The notes: generated by a model from the sequence alone, not told the origin. A stretch of DNA of 64,000 nt from Eubacterium sp. UBA3782 (GCA_002368795.1 DFFG01000003.1:11910-75909), one strand, 5' to 3'; shown: positions 7,270 through 16,973, counted from the stretch's first letter. Translations and numbers: made by a program.

Positions 7270-9489
7270 ATGGAGCTGGACAGAATAAGAGCAGAGGCGG
7301 CAGAAGCGGAGGATATGGACGATATGCTGCCAGAGGGCGGCGATCTTCTGGAAGGTCTGAACGATGCCCAGAAGGAAGCTGTCACGACGACAGAAGGCTT
7401 TGTCCGCGTGATCGCAGGAGCAGGATCCGGCAAGACGCGCGCCCTGTCGCGCCGATTTGCCTATCTGGTAAATGAGCTGGGCATCATGCCCGGAAACATC
7501 CTGTGTGTGACCTTTACCAACAAGGCGGCAAACGAGATGCGCCAGCGGATCCACAATCTGACCGGGGACAACGATACCGGCTATGTCAACACCTTCCACG
7601 GCTTCTGCGTTTCCGTCCTTCAGGAGGACAGCTACGCGGTATCCTATCCAAAAAGTTTTCTGGTCCTGGACAATTCCGACATCGATTCCATGCTGAAGAT
7701 CATCTACGAAGAGAGGGGGCTGACGCTGCGGGATATGACCTTCAGCCAGGCTCGCGACCAGATCGAGATCTATAAGCTCCTGAAGCACCCGGACTATTAT
7801 CTGGACATGATCGGCATGTCCATCGAAGTACTGCACAGGAAGTATATGGAGGCGGCAGAGGTGATGGACATCATCTTTTACGGCTACCTCTACCAGGAAA
7901 AAAAGTGCTTTGGTCTGGATTATAACGACCTGATCAAGTTTACCCTGTACATTTTTGAACAGAACGAGGAGATCCGCCTCAAGTGGCAGCAGAGGCTGGA
8001 GTATATCATGATCGATGAGTTTCAGGATATCGACCAGCTCCAGTACGATCTGATGCGGGTGCTCTGCGGCTGGCACAAAAACCTGTTCATCGTGGGCGAT
8101 CCGGATCAGACGATCTATACGTGGCGGGGGGCGAACGTGGCCTTCCTAAATGATTTTGACCGGCATTTTCCGGATGTCCGGACGATCATGATGATGCAGA
8201 ATTACCGATCCGCTCCCCAGATCCTGCAGACAGCGAACAGTCTGATCGAAAAGAACCGCAGCCGGATCCCCAAGGAGCTGATCCCCATGCTGCCGGATGG
8301 TGAGAAGACGGTCTGCTTCTTTTCGGATACTCCGAAAAAAGAGGCGGAATGGATCGCCGGGGAGATCCTGCGCCTGCACGACGCGGGTGTGCCCTTCAGG
8401 GACATCACGGTCCTCTACCGGGCCCACTATGTCACCAGAACGCTGGAAGAGGTCTTCATGAAACAGGAGCTTCCCTTTACGATCTACAGCGGCGTTCCCT
8501 TCTTTGGCAGGATGGAGATCAAGGATGCGCTCTGCTATCTCCGTATGATCGCCTTTGCAGACGACCTCTCATTTCTCCGGATCGCCAATGTGCCCAAGCG
8601 CAATCTTGGCGAGAGAAGAATGCGTTTTCTGCAGGAATACGCGGCAGAGAAGGGCTGCAGCCTTTATCAGGCCTTGAAGGAGAACCTGGACCAGGAGATC
8701 TTCCAGAGGACAAAGGCAGCGGCATTTGTAAAGCTGATCGACCGTTTTTCCGCCGACTATGCAGGACGTCCGATATCCGAGCTGCTGTCAGATATCCTGG
8801 ACAAGAGCGGGTATGAACAGATGCTGCGGACCGAGGGCAGCCAGGAGCGGCTGGACAATCTGGCCGAGCTCAAGCAGGCGGTCTATGAATACGAGACGAC
8901 CTGCGGCGAGGAGGCTGTCCTTGAGGATTATCTGAAGCACGTCGCCCTGTTTACCAATACCGATCTGGAAGACCGCTCCGACAAGGTAAAGATGATGACG
9001 GTCCACAGCGCAAAGGGACTGGAATTTCCCTATGTGTTTCTCTGTGAGATGAATGAGGGGATCTTCCCCTCCCGGAAGACTTCCACCATCGAGGCCATGG
9101 AGGAGGAGCGCAGGCTGGCTTTTGTTGCCGTGACCAGGGCAGAGCGTCAGCTGTTTCTCTCTGAGGCAGCCGGCAGGAATTTTGACGGGTCTCCCCGCTA
9201 TCCCTCCAGATTTATCCTGGATATCGATCCGGACTGCCTGGTCATCCTCGGCGCGCCGGAGGAGGGGCTGATCCGGGAGACCAGAGAATACATCCGGCTG
9301 ACAGAGCGGCTGATGCGGGCCGATGCCGGCAGAGAGGTCTTTGCCGAGGGGCAGCGGGTCCGGCATGCCGTATTTGGCGACGGCACGGTCATGGCCGTGG
9401 ATAATGAGCGGATGGCCTACCGCATCAAATTTGACGATATGCCAACAGAGCGGAGCATTACCTTCCGCGTAAAGCTAAAACCGCTTTAA
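7270..9489 (+). CDS. pcrA: UvrD/PcrA-type superfamily 1 DNA helicase
   Basis: The protein has 739 residues. It contains Walker A (AGAGSGKTRAL, about residues 49-59), motif Ia (CVTFTNKAANEMRQR), Walker B (IMIDEFQDID), motif III (VGDPDQTIYTWRGA), motif V (MTVHSAKGLEFPYVF) and motif VI (RLAFVAVTRAERQLF). The C-terminal stretch after residue 690 (QRVRHAVFGDGTVMAV ending VKLKPL) is the Tudor-like domain with which PcrA/UvrD binds RNA polymerase. It unwinds DNA 3'-5' in repair and in resolving transcription-replication conflicts. The start is the ATG at 7270 behind GGCAGGAGGAAGAGGC. The LexA-like box upstream supports SOS regulation. Confidence 0.94.
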   Translation: MELDRIRAEAAEAEDMDDMLPEGGDLLEGLNDAQKEAVTTTEGFVRVIAGAGSGKTRALSRRFAYLVNELGIMPGNILCVTFTNKAANEMRQRIHNLTGDNDTGYVNTFHGFCVSVLQEDSYAVSYPKSFLVLDNSDIDSMLKIIYEERGLTLRDMTFSQARDQIEIYKLLKHPDYYLDMIGMSIEVLHRKYMEAAEVMDIIFYGYLYQEKKCFGLDYNDLIKFTLYIFEQNEEIRLKWQQRLEYIMIDEFQDIDQLQYDLMRVLCGWHKNLFIVGDPDQTIYTWRGANVAFLNDFDRHFPDVRTIMMMQNYRSAPQILQTANSLIEKNRSRIPKELIPMLPDGEKTVCFFSDTPKKEAEWIAGEILRLHDAGVPFRDITVLYRAHYVTRTLEEVFMKQELPFTIYSGVPFFGRMEIKDALCYLRMIAFADDLSFLRIANVPKRNLGERRMRFLQEYAAEKGCSLYQALKENLDQEIFQRTKAAAFVKLIDRFSADYAGRPISELLSDILDKSGYEQMLRTEGSQERLDNLAELKQAVYEYETTCGEEAVLEDYLKHVALFTNTDLEDRSDKVKMMTVHSAKGLEFPYVFLCEMNEGIFPSRKTSTIEAMEEERRLAFVAVTRAERQLFLSEAAGRNFDGSPRYPSRFILDIDPDCLVILGAPEEGLIRETREYIRLTERLMRADAGREVFAEGQRVRHAVFGDGTVMAVDNERMAYRIKFDDMPTERSITFRVKLKPL

Positions 9490-9535
9490 ACAGACGGATG
9501 AAATATAAAAACAGAAAAAGGATGGGACGGACAAG

Positions 9536-9778
9536 ATGAGACTTCCCCGCGTACAGGCATTTTTAAAGGAAAAGAATATTACATTTAGTTATACGGAGGA
9601 GGATGGCTGCGCCAGCATCGATTTTATCCTCCGGGGACTGGAGTATCATATCTGGGAGTTTGCCGACGGGGACGAGCCCTGCGGCGCGGAAACAAATCTG
9701 ATGCATGCCGGGCATATGGAGGATGTGACCGGCGCTTATGAGGACGAGCTGCTGCGGATGCTGGAGATCATAGCCTAA
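9536..9778 (+). CDS. Small conserved-looking protein of unknown function
   Basis: This is an 80-residue acidic protein that I do not recognise. It has an N-terminal helix (LPRVQAFLKEKNITFSYTEEDG), a central beta-like part (IDFILRGLEYHIWEFAD) and a C-terminal helix. Cys26 and Cys50 do not form a metal motif. It is preceded by a weak purine-rich site and lies 46 bases after the helicase gene and 149 bases before the polymerase gene, in the same direction. It may be part of the same repair transcript. It is likely real because codon use matches its neighbours and no other frame is convincing. Confidence 0.6.
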   Translation: MRLPRVQAFLKEKNITFSYTEEDGCASIDFILRGLEYHIWEFADGDEPCGAETNLMHAGHMEDVTGAYEDELLRMLEIIA

Positions 9779-9927
9779 GTGCCGGAGATTCCAGACGAAA
9801 AAATATAGAGCAGGGGATGTCCGGAGCGTGCGGACAGGCAAAGCAGCCGGGTCACACGAGGATTCCGGATAGAACTGCCAAAGAAGCCGATGACAGGATG
9901 ACAAGGACCGGAGAAAGGAGAGAGGCA

Positions 9928-11340
9928 ATGGAACATTGTATTTTCCATGTGGACGTCAATTCCGCATTCCTCTCCTGGAGTGCGGTCAAACGCCTGGAGG
10001 AGGACCCTACCGCAGTCGACCTGCGGACGATCCCTTCGGCGGTGGGCGGAGATGTGAAGACACGGCACGGCGTAATCACAGCCAAGTCGATCCCTGCAAA
10101 AAAGTATAAGATCCAGACCGGTGAGCCGGTGGTCAAGGCGCTGCAGAAATGTCCGCAGCTGGTGCTGGTTCCTTCTGATTTCCAGACCTACCGCAGATTT
10201 TCACGGCAGTTTATCGCGATCCTGCACAAGTATGCAGAAACCATCGAGCAGGTCTCTATCGATGAGGCCTACATGGACATGACGGAAGCTGTCTGCCTCG
10301 ATGCGTCTCTTTCCGGGGAAACACCTGGGGAAACAGAGGTGCGGCAGAGGGCCAGGGCAATCGAGATCGCCGGCAGGATCCGGGATGAGATCCGGGATAC
10401 CCTGGGTTTTACCGTCAATGTGGGAATATCCAGCAACCGGCTGCTGGCCAAGATGGCCAGCGATTTCCAGAAACCGGACCGGACCCACACCCTTTATCCG
10501 GAGGAGGTTCCGGACAAGATGTGGCCTCTGCCGCTCCGCGAATTGCACGGCTGCGGCGGCGCGACCAGTGAAAAGCTCAGCCGGGTCGGCATCCGGACGA
10601 TCGGCGATGCCGCCCACAGCGATCCGGAGCTGCTCCGTTCCCTGATCGGAGACAAGGCCGGCGACTATATCCATATGAGTGCCAACGGGATCAGCCGGAC
10701 GACGGTTACGGATGAGGACGAGCCGGCCAAGAGCTATTCCAATGAGACGACCACTTCGGAGGATATCACCGGGGAGAATTTTGAAACGATGGCCATCCCC
10801 ATCGTCCGGCGCCTTTCGGAGAAGGTCGCGGACCGGATGAAGAGGGACCAGGTCAAGGCTTTTACCATCACCATCAGTGTAAAGACCGAGCTGTTCCGCC
10901 GGCATTCCCGGCAGACCAGACTTAGAAATTCGACCAATGATGCAGATACGATCTGCCAGACAGCGCTTTTGCTCCTGCACGAGCTGACCGATGGAGAGGA
11001 TGGTCTCTTTGCGAGGGGGCATGCTCTGCGGCTGATCGGTGTAGGCGGATCCTCGCTGGACGACGGGAGCTATGAGCAGGTCAGCCTATTTGACTGGGCG
11101 GTACAGAACCAGGAGAGAGAACAGGAGCTGGCCAGAGAAGCTGCCCGCAGGGCAGAGGAGGCACGCGTCCGGGAAGCAGCAGAAGCAGCGCGCAGGACCC
11201 GCGAGGCTGAGGAAGCTGCCCGAAGGCAGGAACAGGAACATAAGGCTGCCCAAAAGAGAGAGAAGGCGGCGCGGCTGCAGAAAATGCTGGAGGATGCCGG
11301 AAGCAGATTCGGAAAGGACAGCATAAGAAAAGGCTTATAG
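9928..11340 (+). CDS. dinB: Y-family DNA polymerase (DinB/Pol IV-like)
   Basis: The protein has 470 residues. The catalytic motifs are HVDVNSAFLSW near the start and SIDEAYMDMT around residue 110. Helix-hairpin-helix and little-finger domains follow. A beta-clamp binding motif, QVSLFD, sits near residue 386. Behind it is an unusual tail of about 75 residues, rich in Arg, Ala and Glu (REAARRAEEARVREAAEAAR), predicted as one long helix. Y-family polymerases bypass DNA lesions. The start at 9928 follows GAAAGGAGAGAGG. It is downstream of uvrD/pcrA, so a damage response is plausible, but I see no separate SOS box here. Confidence 0.9.
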   Translation: MEHCIFHVDVNSAFLSWSAVKRLEEDPTAVDLRTIPSAVGGDVKTRHGVITAKSIPAKKYKIQTGEPVVKALQKCPQLVLVPSDFQTYRRFSRQFIAILHKYAETIEQVSIDEAYMDMTEAVCLDASLSGETPGETEVRQRARAIEIAGRIRDEIRDTLGFTVNVGISSNRLLAKMASDFQKPDRTHTLYPEEVPDKMWPLPLRELHGCGGATSEKLSRVGIRTIGDAAHSDPELLRSLIGDKAGDYIHMSANGISRTTVTDEDEPAKSYSNETTTSEDITGENFETMAIPIVRRLSEKVADRMKRDQVKAFTITISVKTELFRRHSRQTRLRNSTNDADTICQTALLLLHELTDGEDGLFARGHALRLIGVGGSSLDDGSYEQVSLFDWAVQNQEREQELAREAARRAEEARVREAAEAARRTREAEEAARRQEQEHKAAQKREKAARLQKMLEDAGSRFGKDSIRKGL

Positions 11341-11351
11341 GGAGAAGCGCA

Positions 11352-11537
11352 ATGGAATATGAATTTGATTATGTCATTTCATCCAGCTGCATCGTATGCG
11401 GGAAATGCCTGAGTGCATGTCCCGAGCACTGCATCGATGTGCTGAAGCATCCCTGCGTGATCGATCAGGAAAAATGTGTGCACTGCGGAAGCTGTGCAGA
11501 GATCTGCCCGGTGGGGGCCGTGGCGAAGATGGACTGA
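11352..11537 (+). CDS. 2[4Fe-4S] ferredoxin-type protein
   Basis: The 61-residue protein has two classical cluster motifs, CIVCGKCLSACP and CVHCGSCAEICP. It is the size of a clostridial-type bacterial ferredoxin and should carry electrons between redox enzymes in the cytosol. It lies 11 bases after the polymerase gene, behind GGGAGAAG, and may be co-transcribed with it. Nothing in the neighbourhood names its redox partner. Confidence 0.9.
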   Translation: MEYEFDYVISSSCIVCGKCLSACPEHCIDVLKHPCVIDQEKCVHCGSCAEICPVGAVAKMD

Positions 11538-11695
11538 CAGGTTCCAGGGAAATGACGACCGCCTTCCGGCAAACAAATATATGTGTATTGCTGGAATTCA
11601 TCTACAAGATGTAGTATGATGGGAGAAAGCTCAGGAATACCAGATATTTCTGGCCTTTATCAGCGGTTTTTTAGGGGTTTATAAGGGGAATATAA

Positions 11696-13552
11696 ATGAA
11701 AGAAAACAGGGAAAACGGGTTTCCAGCTGAGGACAACGGGTTAAAGGAGATCCTTCCCATCGAAGAGCCGGAAGAGGGACAGGCTGCGGCAGAGGACAGT
11801 TCTGCCGTATCAGACGGCACCATCGAAGAAAAGGATGGCGGAGCTGCGGAGAATGCGATTGTGCAGGCGTCTTCGGAAGGCGGTCCGGCAGACAGCAAGG
11901 CTCCTTCCGGAAATGAGACAGAGGAAAAAACATCCGGCCTCCGGATGCCGGAGTGGTTCCCAATGAGAGATGTTTTTGCGCCTGCTGCCGGCGGGGGCGG
12001 CGAAAAAGCCGCCGACAGGAAGGCTTTTCTCCGGCGGGAATGGTGGACGCCTGCAAAGATCATAGCGGCCACCGTGGCCGGTGCGGCGGTCATCGCCGCG
12101 GCTGCGGGAATCGCCGCCTACCACAGGCATGCGGTCTTTTACGATACGCATTTTTTTGAAGGTACGATAATCAACGGAATCGATGTTTCCGGCATGACAG
12201 CAGAGGAGGTTGAGACGCTGATCCGGAATGAGACCGAGGACTATGCCCTCGCGCTTACCTTCCGCGGCGGCGACCGGGAGGTCCTCACGGCTTCCGACCT
12301 TGGGTACGCCTATGTCTCCGACGGGTCGGTCGGGGAGATGATGGACAGCCAGAACGGGATGCTGTGGCTGTTTGCAAACAGTGAAAAGAAGGATGGTGTG
12401 ACCGTACAGAAAGCCGTATCATTTGACCGGGAGACGGCCAAAGCGGCGCTGGAGGGTCTGCAGGAATGCCAGAAGTCCGGTATGGAGGCGCCGGAGGATG
12501 CGGCGCTGACATGGGACGGGCAGAAGTACATCATCACGCCTGAGGTGCAGGGAACCACACTAGATACAGAAAAGGTCTTTACAGCAGTCTGTGACGCGGT
12601 CGACAACGGCACCGAAACGCTGGATATTGAAAAGATTGACGGTGCCTATGCCGCTCCGAAGGTCTATGCAGATGACGAAAAGCTGAACCGGGAGGAAGAG
12701 CAGCTGAACGAGCTGCTGACAGCGCATGTTACGCTTGACCTGCCGGAGGGCAAAAGGGTGCTGGACGGCAGCACGATGAAAGACTGGCTGGCGGTCGACG
12801 ACGAGGGGAATTACTACAGGGACGAGACGCTCTGGCAGGAGAAGATCGACAGCTTTATCGAAGACCTGGAGAAAGATGTCAATACCATCGATCGTGACCG
12901 GACCTTTACCACGACTGAGGCCGGGACAGTAACGATTATCGGCAATGATTATTATGGCTGGGAGATCGATACGGCTTCCGAGCACTACCAGCTGCCTGCA
13001 GATCTGGAATCGGAGGAGCCCGTCGAGCGCGAGCCCTTCTACCTTTCTACCGAGGTGGCAAAGAAGGATGATCACGACGGCGTCGGACCGAATTATGTGG
13101 AGGCAGATCTGACAGCACAGCATGTCTGGCTGTATATTGATGGCAAGATGGTCTATGACTCGGACCTGGTCTCCGGCGATATGGTCGACGCAAAATATAC
13201 GCCGGAGGGCGTCTACCCGCTGATGTCCAAGCAGGAAAATGCTGTCCTTGTCGGCAACAGCTATGGCGATGGCGTTTATGAGTACATGACCAGGGTAAAT
13301 TACTGGATGCCCTTTACCCGCACGGGCATCGGTCTGCACGATGCGACCTGGCGGAGTGCCTTTGGCGGTGACATCTATATGACCGACGGCTCCCACGGCT
13401 GTCTGAATCTGCCCCTGGAGGCAGCAAAGACGATCTACGGCTATGTGGAAAAGGGCATGCCTGTTGTCGTCTATTACTCAGACGGCAATCCGCTGGAAAC
13501 CAGGATGACCGAAGCTGAGAAGGCAGAAAAGGAAGCGGAACAAAACGGATAA
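11696..13552 (+). CDS. Membrane-anchored L,D-transpeptidase (YkuD) with peptidoglycan-binding domains
   Basis: The protein has 618 residues. A Glu/Ala-rich cytoplasmic tail of about 120 residues is followed by one membrane segment (IIAATVAGAAVIAAAAGIAA). Then come two putative peptidoglycan-binding domains of the PG_binding_4 type, which begin at GTIINGIDVSGMTAEEVE. A C-terminal YkuD domain spans about residues 465-600. The catalytic Cys is in SHGCLNLP, near residue 568. Such enzymes make 3-3 crosslinks in peptidoglycan or attach proteins to it, outside the membrane. The long acidic N-tail is atypical and may be a cytoplasmic interaction region. It lies 45 bases upstream of murI, so both may serve wall synthesis. 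Confidence 0.9.
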   Translation: MKENRENGFPAEDNGLKEILPIEEPEEGQAAAEDSSAVSDGTIEEKDGGAAENAIVQASSEGGPADSKAPSGNETEEKTSGLRMPEWFPMRDVFAPAAGGGGEKAADRKAFLRREWWTPAKIIAATVAGAAVIAAAAGIAAYHRHAVFYDTHFFEGTIINGIDVSGMTAEEVETLIRNETEDYALALTFRGGDREVLTASDLGYAYVSDGSVGEMMDSQNGMLWLFANSEKKDGVTVQKAVSFDRETAKAALEGLQECQKSGMEAPEDAALTWDGQKYIITPEVQGTTLDTEKVFTAVCDAVDNGTETLDIEKIDGAYAAPKVYADDEKLNREEEQLNELLTAHVTLDLPEGKRVLDGSTMKDWLAVDDEGNYYRDETLWQEKIDSFIEDLEKDVNTIDRDRTFTTTEAGTVTIIGNDYYGWEIDTASEHYQLPADLESEEPVEREPFYLSTEVAKKDDHDGVGPNYVEADLTAQHVWLYIDGKMVYDSDLVSGDMVDAKYTPEGVYPLMSKQENAVLVGNSYGDGVYEYMTRVNYWMPFTRTGIGLHDATWRSAFGGDIYMTDGSHGCLNLPLEAAKTIYGYVEKGMPVVVYYSDGNPLETRMTEAEKAEKEAEQNG

Positions 13553-13597
13553 CCGCGCCGGATACGGAAACTAAAAGGCGCAGGGAGATGGCAGATA

Positions 13598-14422
13598 ATG
13601 ACACCGGAAACGGAAACCATACAGCAGTATAAGGATTATATCGGAGTCTTTGACTCCGGAGTCGGCGGGATCAGCGTGCTTGGCGAGCTGATCCGGGAGC
13701 TCCCGGAGGAAGATTTCTATTTCTTCGGAGACTCCGCAAACGCCCCCTATGGCGAAAAAACGATCGATGAAGTCAGAGAACTGACGCTCCGTGCAGCCGA
13801 AAGGATGGCGGAAAACGGCGTAAAGGCACTCGTGATCGCATGCAACACGGCTACAAGCGCCGCGGTAAAGCAGATCCGGGAGCGCTACAGCACCCACATG
13901 CCGGTCATCGGGATCGAGCCGGCACTCAAGCCGGCGGCAGAGGGGATGGACCACGGCAGGATCCTGGTCATGGCAACAGCAATTACGCTGAAGCTGGAAA
14001 AATATCATGAGCTGTCCCACCGGCTGGAAAATCAGGCGGAGTTTATTCCGCTGGAGTGCAGCGGACTGGCCGCACGGATCGAAAAGGGAGATCTGGATGG
14101 AGAGGATCTTAAAAGACTGCTCCGCGGACTTCTTGGTCCATATATTGGAAAGGTGGATGGCGTTGTGCTGGGATGTACCCATTATCCATTCGTCCGCAAG
14201 CAGATCCGGGAGATCATGGGGGATATCCCCCTGTATGACGGGGCAAAGGGAACAGCGAGAGAGCTGCACAGACAGCTGAAAAAGAGGGGGCTTAAAAAAC
14301 CCGGGACCGGGAAGAAGGGACAGGTCGTTCTGGACTCCAGCCGGCATACCCCCGAGACCATGGCGGTCTATGAGGAGCTATGCCGCGCGGCGGCAGCCGG
14401 ACTTTCCTCGGACTGCAGTTGA
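13598..14422 (+). CDS. murI: Glutamate racemase
   Basis: This 274-residue enzyme converts L-glutamate to D-glutamate for peptidoglycan. The family motifs are FDSGVGGISVL at the N-terminus, ACNTATSA with the first catalytic Cys (near residue 87) and GCTHYPFV with the second (near residue 191). The length is normal. It follows the L,D-transpeptidase gene and is followed by a nested hairpin terminator and repeat A2. AGGGAGATGG precedes the ATG. Confidence 0.94.
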   Translation: MTPETETIQQYKDYIGVFDSGVGGISVLGELIRELPEEDFYFFGDSANAPYGEKTIDEVRELTLRAAERMAENGVKALVIACNTATSAAVKQIRERYSTHMPVIGIEPALKPAAEGMDHGRILVMATAITLKLEKYHELSHRLENQAEFIPLECSGLAARIEKGDLDGEDLKRLLRGLLGPYIGKVDGVVLGCTHYPFVRKQIREIMGDIPLYDGAKGTARELHRQLKKRGLKKPGTGKKGQVVLDSSRHTPETMAVYEELCRAAAAGLSSDCS

Positions 14423-14457
14423 TTCTTCAGCAGAGCTAAGAGCAGATCGAAACAAAA

Positions 14458-14522
14458 AAAGAACCGGAGACAGGTCGGAATGCATGCTGCACCAGGACCT
14501 GACAGTCTCCGGTTCTTTGTTT
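14458..14522 (+). terminator. Nested Rho-independent terminator after murI
   Basis: AAAGAACCGGAGAC pairs with GTCTCCGGTTCTTT, followed by GTTTT. Inside the loop a second pair, AGGTC with GACCT, adds an upper stem. The symmetric A and T ends allow it to work for both convergent genes, murI and deoD. Confidence 0.75.
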
Positions 14523-14555
14523 TGGGGACGAGAGATGTAATCGGTTAGCCAAGAA

Positions 14556-14648
14556 AGCACCTGCTCCCTGGAAGACATTAAAGCAAACATTCTGCAGGCC
14601 CGACAGGGCCGAAGCCGTTTGCGTAATGCCTTCCAGGGAGCAGGTGCT
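14556..14648 (+). repeat. Structured repeat family A, copy A2
   Basis: This 93-bp element has perfect 19-bp outer arms, AGCACCTGCTCCCTGGAAG and its reverse complement. Their sequence is unrelated to the A1 arms except next to the core. The core matches the family, with a GGCCC-GACA-GGGCC tip and the GCAAAC/GTTTGC pair. It lies between convergent murI and deoD, just after the murI terminator. Confidence 0.85.
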
Positions 14649-14662
14649 GTCCGGCAATCTTA

Positions 14663-14688
14663 GGAAGACATTAAAGCAAACAGCAGGC
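14663..14688 (+). repeat. Truncated remnant of repeat family A
   Basis: GGAAGACATTAAAGCAAAC followed by AGCAGGCC matches the left half of the family core with a short deletion. No right half follows; the sequence runs into the 3' end of deoD. It is a decayed or partial copy 15 bp from A2. Confidence 0.6.
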
Positions 14689-14719
14689 CTGCGGTTTGAC
14701 AGGCCAGCTGCAGTTTTGT

Positions 14720-15448
14720 TTATACAGCAGTGACAGCTGTCTTCAGTGCGATCTCCATCATCTCGTGGAAGGAGGTCCGGATCTCTGCCGGAGAGAGGTG
14801 GTCACCGGTAAAGATATGGTCAGAGATCGACAGGATGCTCAGGGCTTTTTTGTGGGCATACATGGCCTCAGCATACAGGCCTGCGGTTTCCATCTCCACA
14901 GCCAGAAGGCCGGCTTCCTTGACCTTGCGGTTGACCTCAGGATCCGGATAATAGAAGAAATCCGAGGTGTATACGCTGCCGACGGAGGTGTGAACGCCCA
15001 TCTCGTCTGCGATTCCGGCAGCTGTCCGCAGCATGCCCCAGTCGGCTGTCGGCGCGATCTGTCCGGGCAGACCATAGCGGGAGGGTACCGCAGAATTTGT
15101 GGAGGCGGACATGGCAAGGAGCACATCTCTGACCTTTACCTCGTCGGCGATGGCGCCGGCGCTGCCTATACGGATGATGGCCTCAACACCGAAGAAGGTG
15201 AAGAGCTCGTGCGCGTAAAGCACCATGGAGGGCACGCCCATTCCGCTTCCCATGACGGATACCTCGGTCCCCTGGTAGGTGCCGGTGTAGCCAAGCATAT
15301 TGCGGACGTCGTTAAAGCATACAACATTTTCCAGATAATTGTCCGCGACAAATTTCGCGCGGAGCGGATCGCCGGGCATCAGGACAACCTTGGCGACATG
15401 TGTGCCATCTTTGATCTCGATGCAGGCAGAGGGTGAGGGTGTTCCCAT
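14720..15448 (-). CDS. deoD: Purine-nucleoside phosphorylase, DeoD type
   Basis: The 242-residue protein has the trimeric/hexameric nucleoside phosphorylase fold typical of DeoD. The motifs are MPGDPLRAKFVADNYLE (phosphate and ribose side), RIGSAGAI, and the nucleoside-binding VEMETAGLYAEA. Asp in SISDHIFTGD is at the position of the general acid. It splits purine (deoxy)nucleosides with phosphate for salvage. An AAAGGAG site precedes the ATG at 15448. It converges on murI. Confidence 0.94.
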   Translation of the reverse strand: MGTPSPSACIEIKDGTHVAKVVLMPGDPLRAKFVADNYLENVVCFNDVRNMLGYTGTYQGTEVSVMGSGMGVPSMVLYAHELFTFFGVEAIIRIGSAGAIADEVKVRDVLLAMSASTNSAVPSRYGLPGQIAPTADWGMLRTAAGIADEMGVHTSVGSVYTSDFFYYPDPEVNRKVKEAGLLAVEMETAGLYAEAMYAHKKALSILSISDHIFTGDHLSPAEIRTSFHEMMEIALKTAVTAV

Positions 15449-15651
15449 AGCGTTTTCTCCTTTGCGGTCTATTCTATCTCATGCATACCGGCGCAGAAGT
15501 GTATGTCATACAGGCCGGCTGTGTTCTCTTATCATAGCATATTTTGCCGGATGCCGGACAACGGTTTTTGCATGAGACTGCCGTCTGTGCTACAATTACG
15601 GAAAAGTGGGAAAACAGCAGTCTGGCGGAAGATCAGGATGAAGGCAGGGGA

Positions 15652-16971
15652 ATGATGCAAAACAGGAAGGGCAGAAGAATACAGATATGGACGCTGGGCA
15701 TCCTGATGTCTGCCGTCATGCTTGCAGCCTGCGGGCTTAATACTCCGAACCTTTACGAGGATACAAAGCTTGTGGCGGTGTCTGAGGTGCAGACTGGCGC
15801 CGGGACAAAAGAGCAGCAGGAAGGAGCGGCCCCTGGGACGCAGGATGTGCTTCCAACTGAACCGGGGACAGGTATCTCGCTTGAGCCTGCAGCTGACAGC
15901 GCCTTCACAGACCATCTTTCCGAAAAGGAATCCCTGTTCATCAACGGGGCCGGGCTGTTTTACTATTACACCCAGCTGGCCGAAGAAGAACAGCAGCTGT
16001 ACGATGCGCTCCATGCAGTGGCCATGGATCCCACCTCGACGGAGTATCACAAGACCGTCCATGTCACGGAAGATCCCTCCTCGAATGCCTTTATGCAGGA
16101 ACTGACCATCGCCTATGAAGCGCTGATCTATGATCATCCGGAGCTGTTCTGGTTCCGGCAGAACGGCGGGAATTTCAAATTCTATTACGCGGGAGCGGAA
16201 CCTGAGGACGGCTATTATACCGTGGCGGTCGGGCTGAGTGCTGTCTATGAGCGGTATGAGGAGGAAATGACCGCCTTCAACGCGGCGGCGGACAGTTTTC
16301 TGGCCGGGATCGACATGACCCAGAGTAAGCCTTACATCGCTCTTGAGATCCACGACCGCCTGATCGAGCTGGTCAGCTATGACGATGAACTGGCGGCCAT
16401 CTATGCTTCGGATCAGAGCTATGATTACGGATATTCTGCCTACGGCGCACTGGTGGAAAACAGCCGGGGCCAGGCGAACAAAGCCGTGTGTGATGGCTAT
16501 TCCTATGCCTACCAGTACCTGCTGCAGCAAGCGGGGATCGATGCAGTCCGGGTGGGCGGCTATGCGGGCAATGAGACAGACGGCCTGCTTCCGCATTCCT
16601 GGAATCTGGTGTGCCTGGATGGGGAATGGTACGAGACGGATCCCACCTGGGATGACCGGGATCCGGAGATCGATACCGAACAGTACGGGGCGGATATCCT
16701 GATGCAGGCAGCCGCCGATGAGGAATTCTGGGACCGGATCCGCCACTACATGTATGGCCGCACGACGGCTGAGATAGAGAATTTTGTTCCTGACTGGACC
16801 TACACCTACTACACGGCAGGCGGGTATGTATCCTTCCTTGGACCGTCGGTCCACATTCGCGGCACAGTTCAGGGAGAAGAGGGGATGGTTGACCTGCTTT
16901 CGGCTCTTGCCCCTGTGGCAGAGGGAACCAAATACAGCTACGAACATCTGACAGGAAACGGGAGGCCCTGA
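15652..16971 (+). CDS. Transglutaminase-like domain lipoprotein
   Basis: This is a 439-residue secreted lipoprotein. A signal peptide (WTLGILMSAVMLAAC) ends in a lipobox Cys. A Gln/Glu/Thr-rich linker of about 60 residues follows. The C-terminal half has a transglutaminase-like core with Cys (NKAVCDGYSYAYQYLL), His (PHSWNLVCLDG) and Asp (YETDPTWDD) in the right order for a catalytic triad. Bacterial proteins of this type are usually proteases or wall-active enzymes rather than crosslinkers. The start was set at 15652 where the signal peptide begins. The Nudix gene follows after two bases, so they are co-transcribed. Confidence 0.85.
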   Translation: MMQNRKGRRIQIWTLGILMSAVMLAACGLNTPNLYEDTKLVAVSEVQTGAGTKEQQEGAAPGTQDVLPTEPGTGISLEPAADSAFTDHLSEKESLFINGAGLFYYYTQLAEEEQQLYDALHAVAMDPTSTEYHKTVHVTEDPSSNAFMQELTIAYEALIYDHPELFWFRQNGGNFKFYYAGAEPEDGYYTVAVGLSAVYERYEEEMTAFNAAADSFLAGIDMTQSKPYIALEIHDRLIELVSYDDELAAIYASDQSYDYGYSAYGALVENSRGQANKAVCDGYSYAYQYLLQQAGIDAVRVGGYAGNETDGLLPHSWNLVCLDGEWYETDPTWDDRDPEIDTEQYGADILMQAAADEEFWDRIRHYMYGRTTAEIENFVPDWTYTYYTAGGYVSFLGPSVHIRGTVQGEEGMVDLLSALAPVAEGTKYSYEHLTGNGRP

Positions 16972-16973
16972 CA

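Noticed and set aside
11601..11695. Promoter for the L,D-transpeptidase gene
   Set aside because: TTGCTG and TATGAT are present but 21 bases apart, and no better pair was found, so I did not list it.
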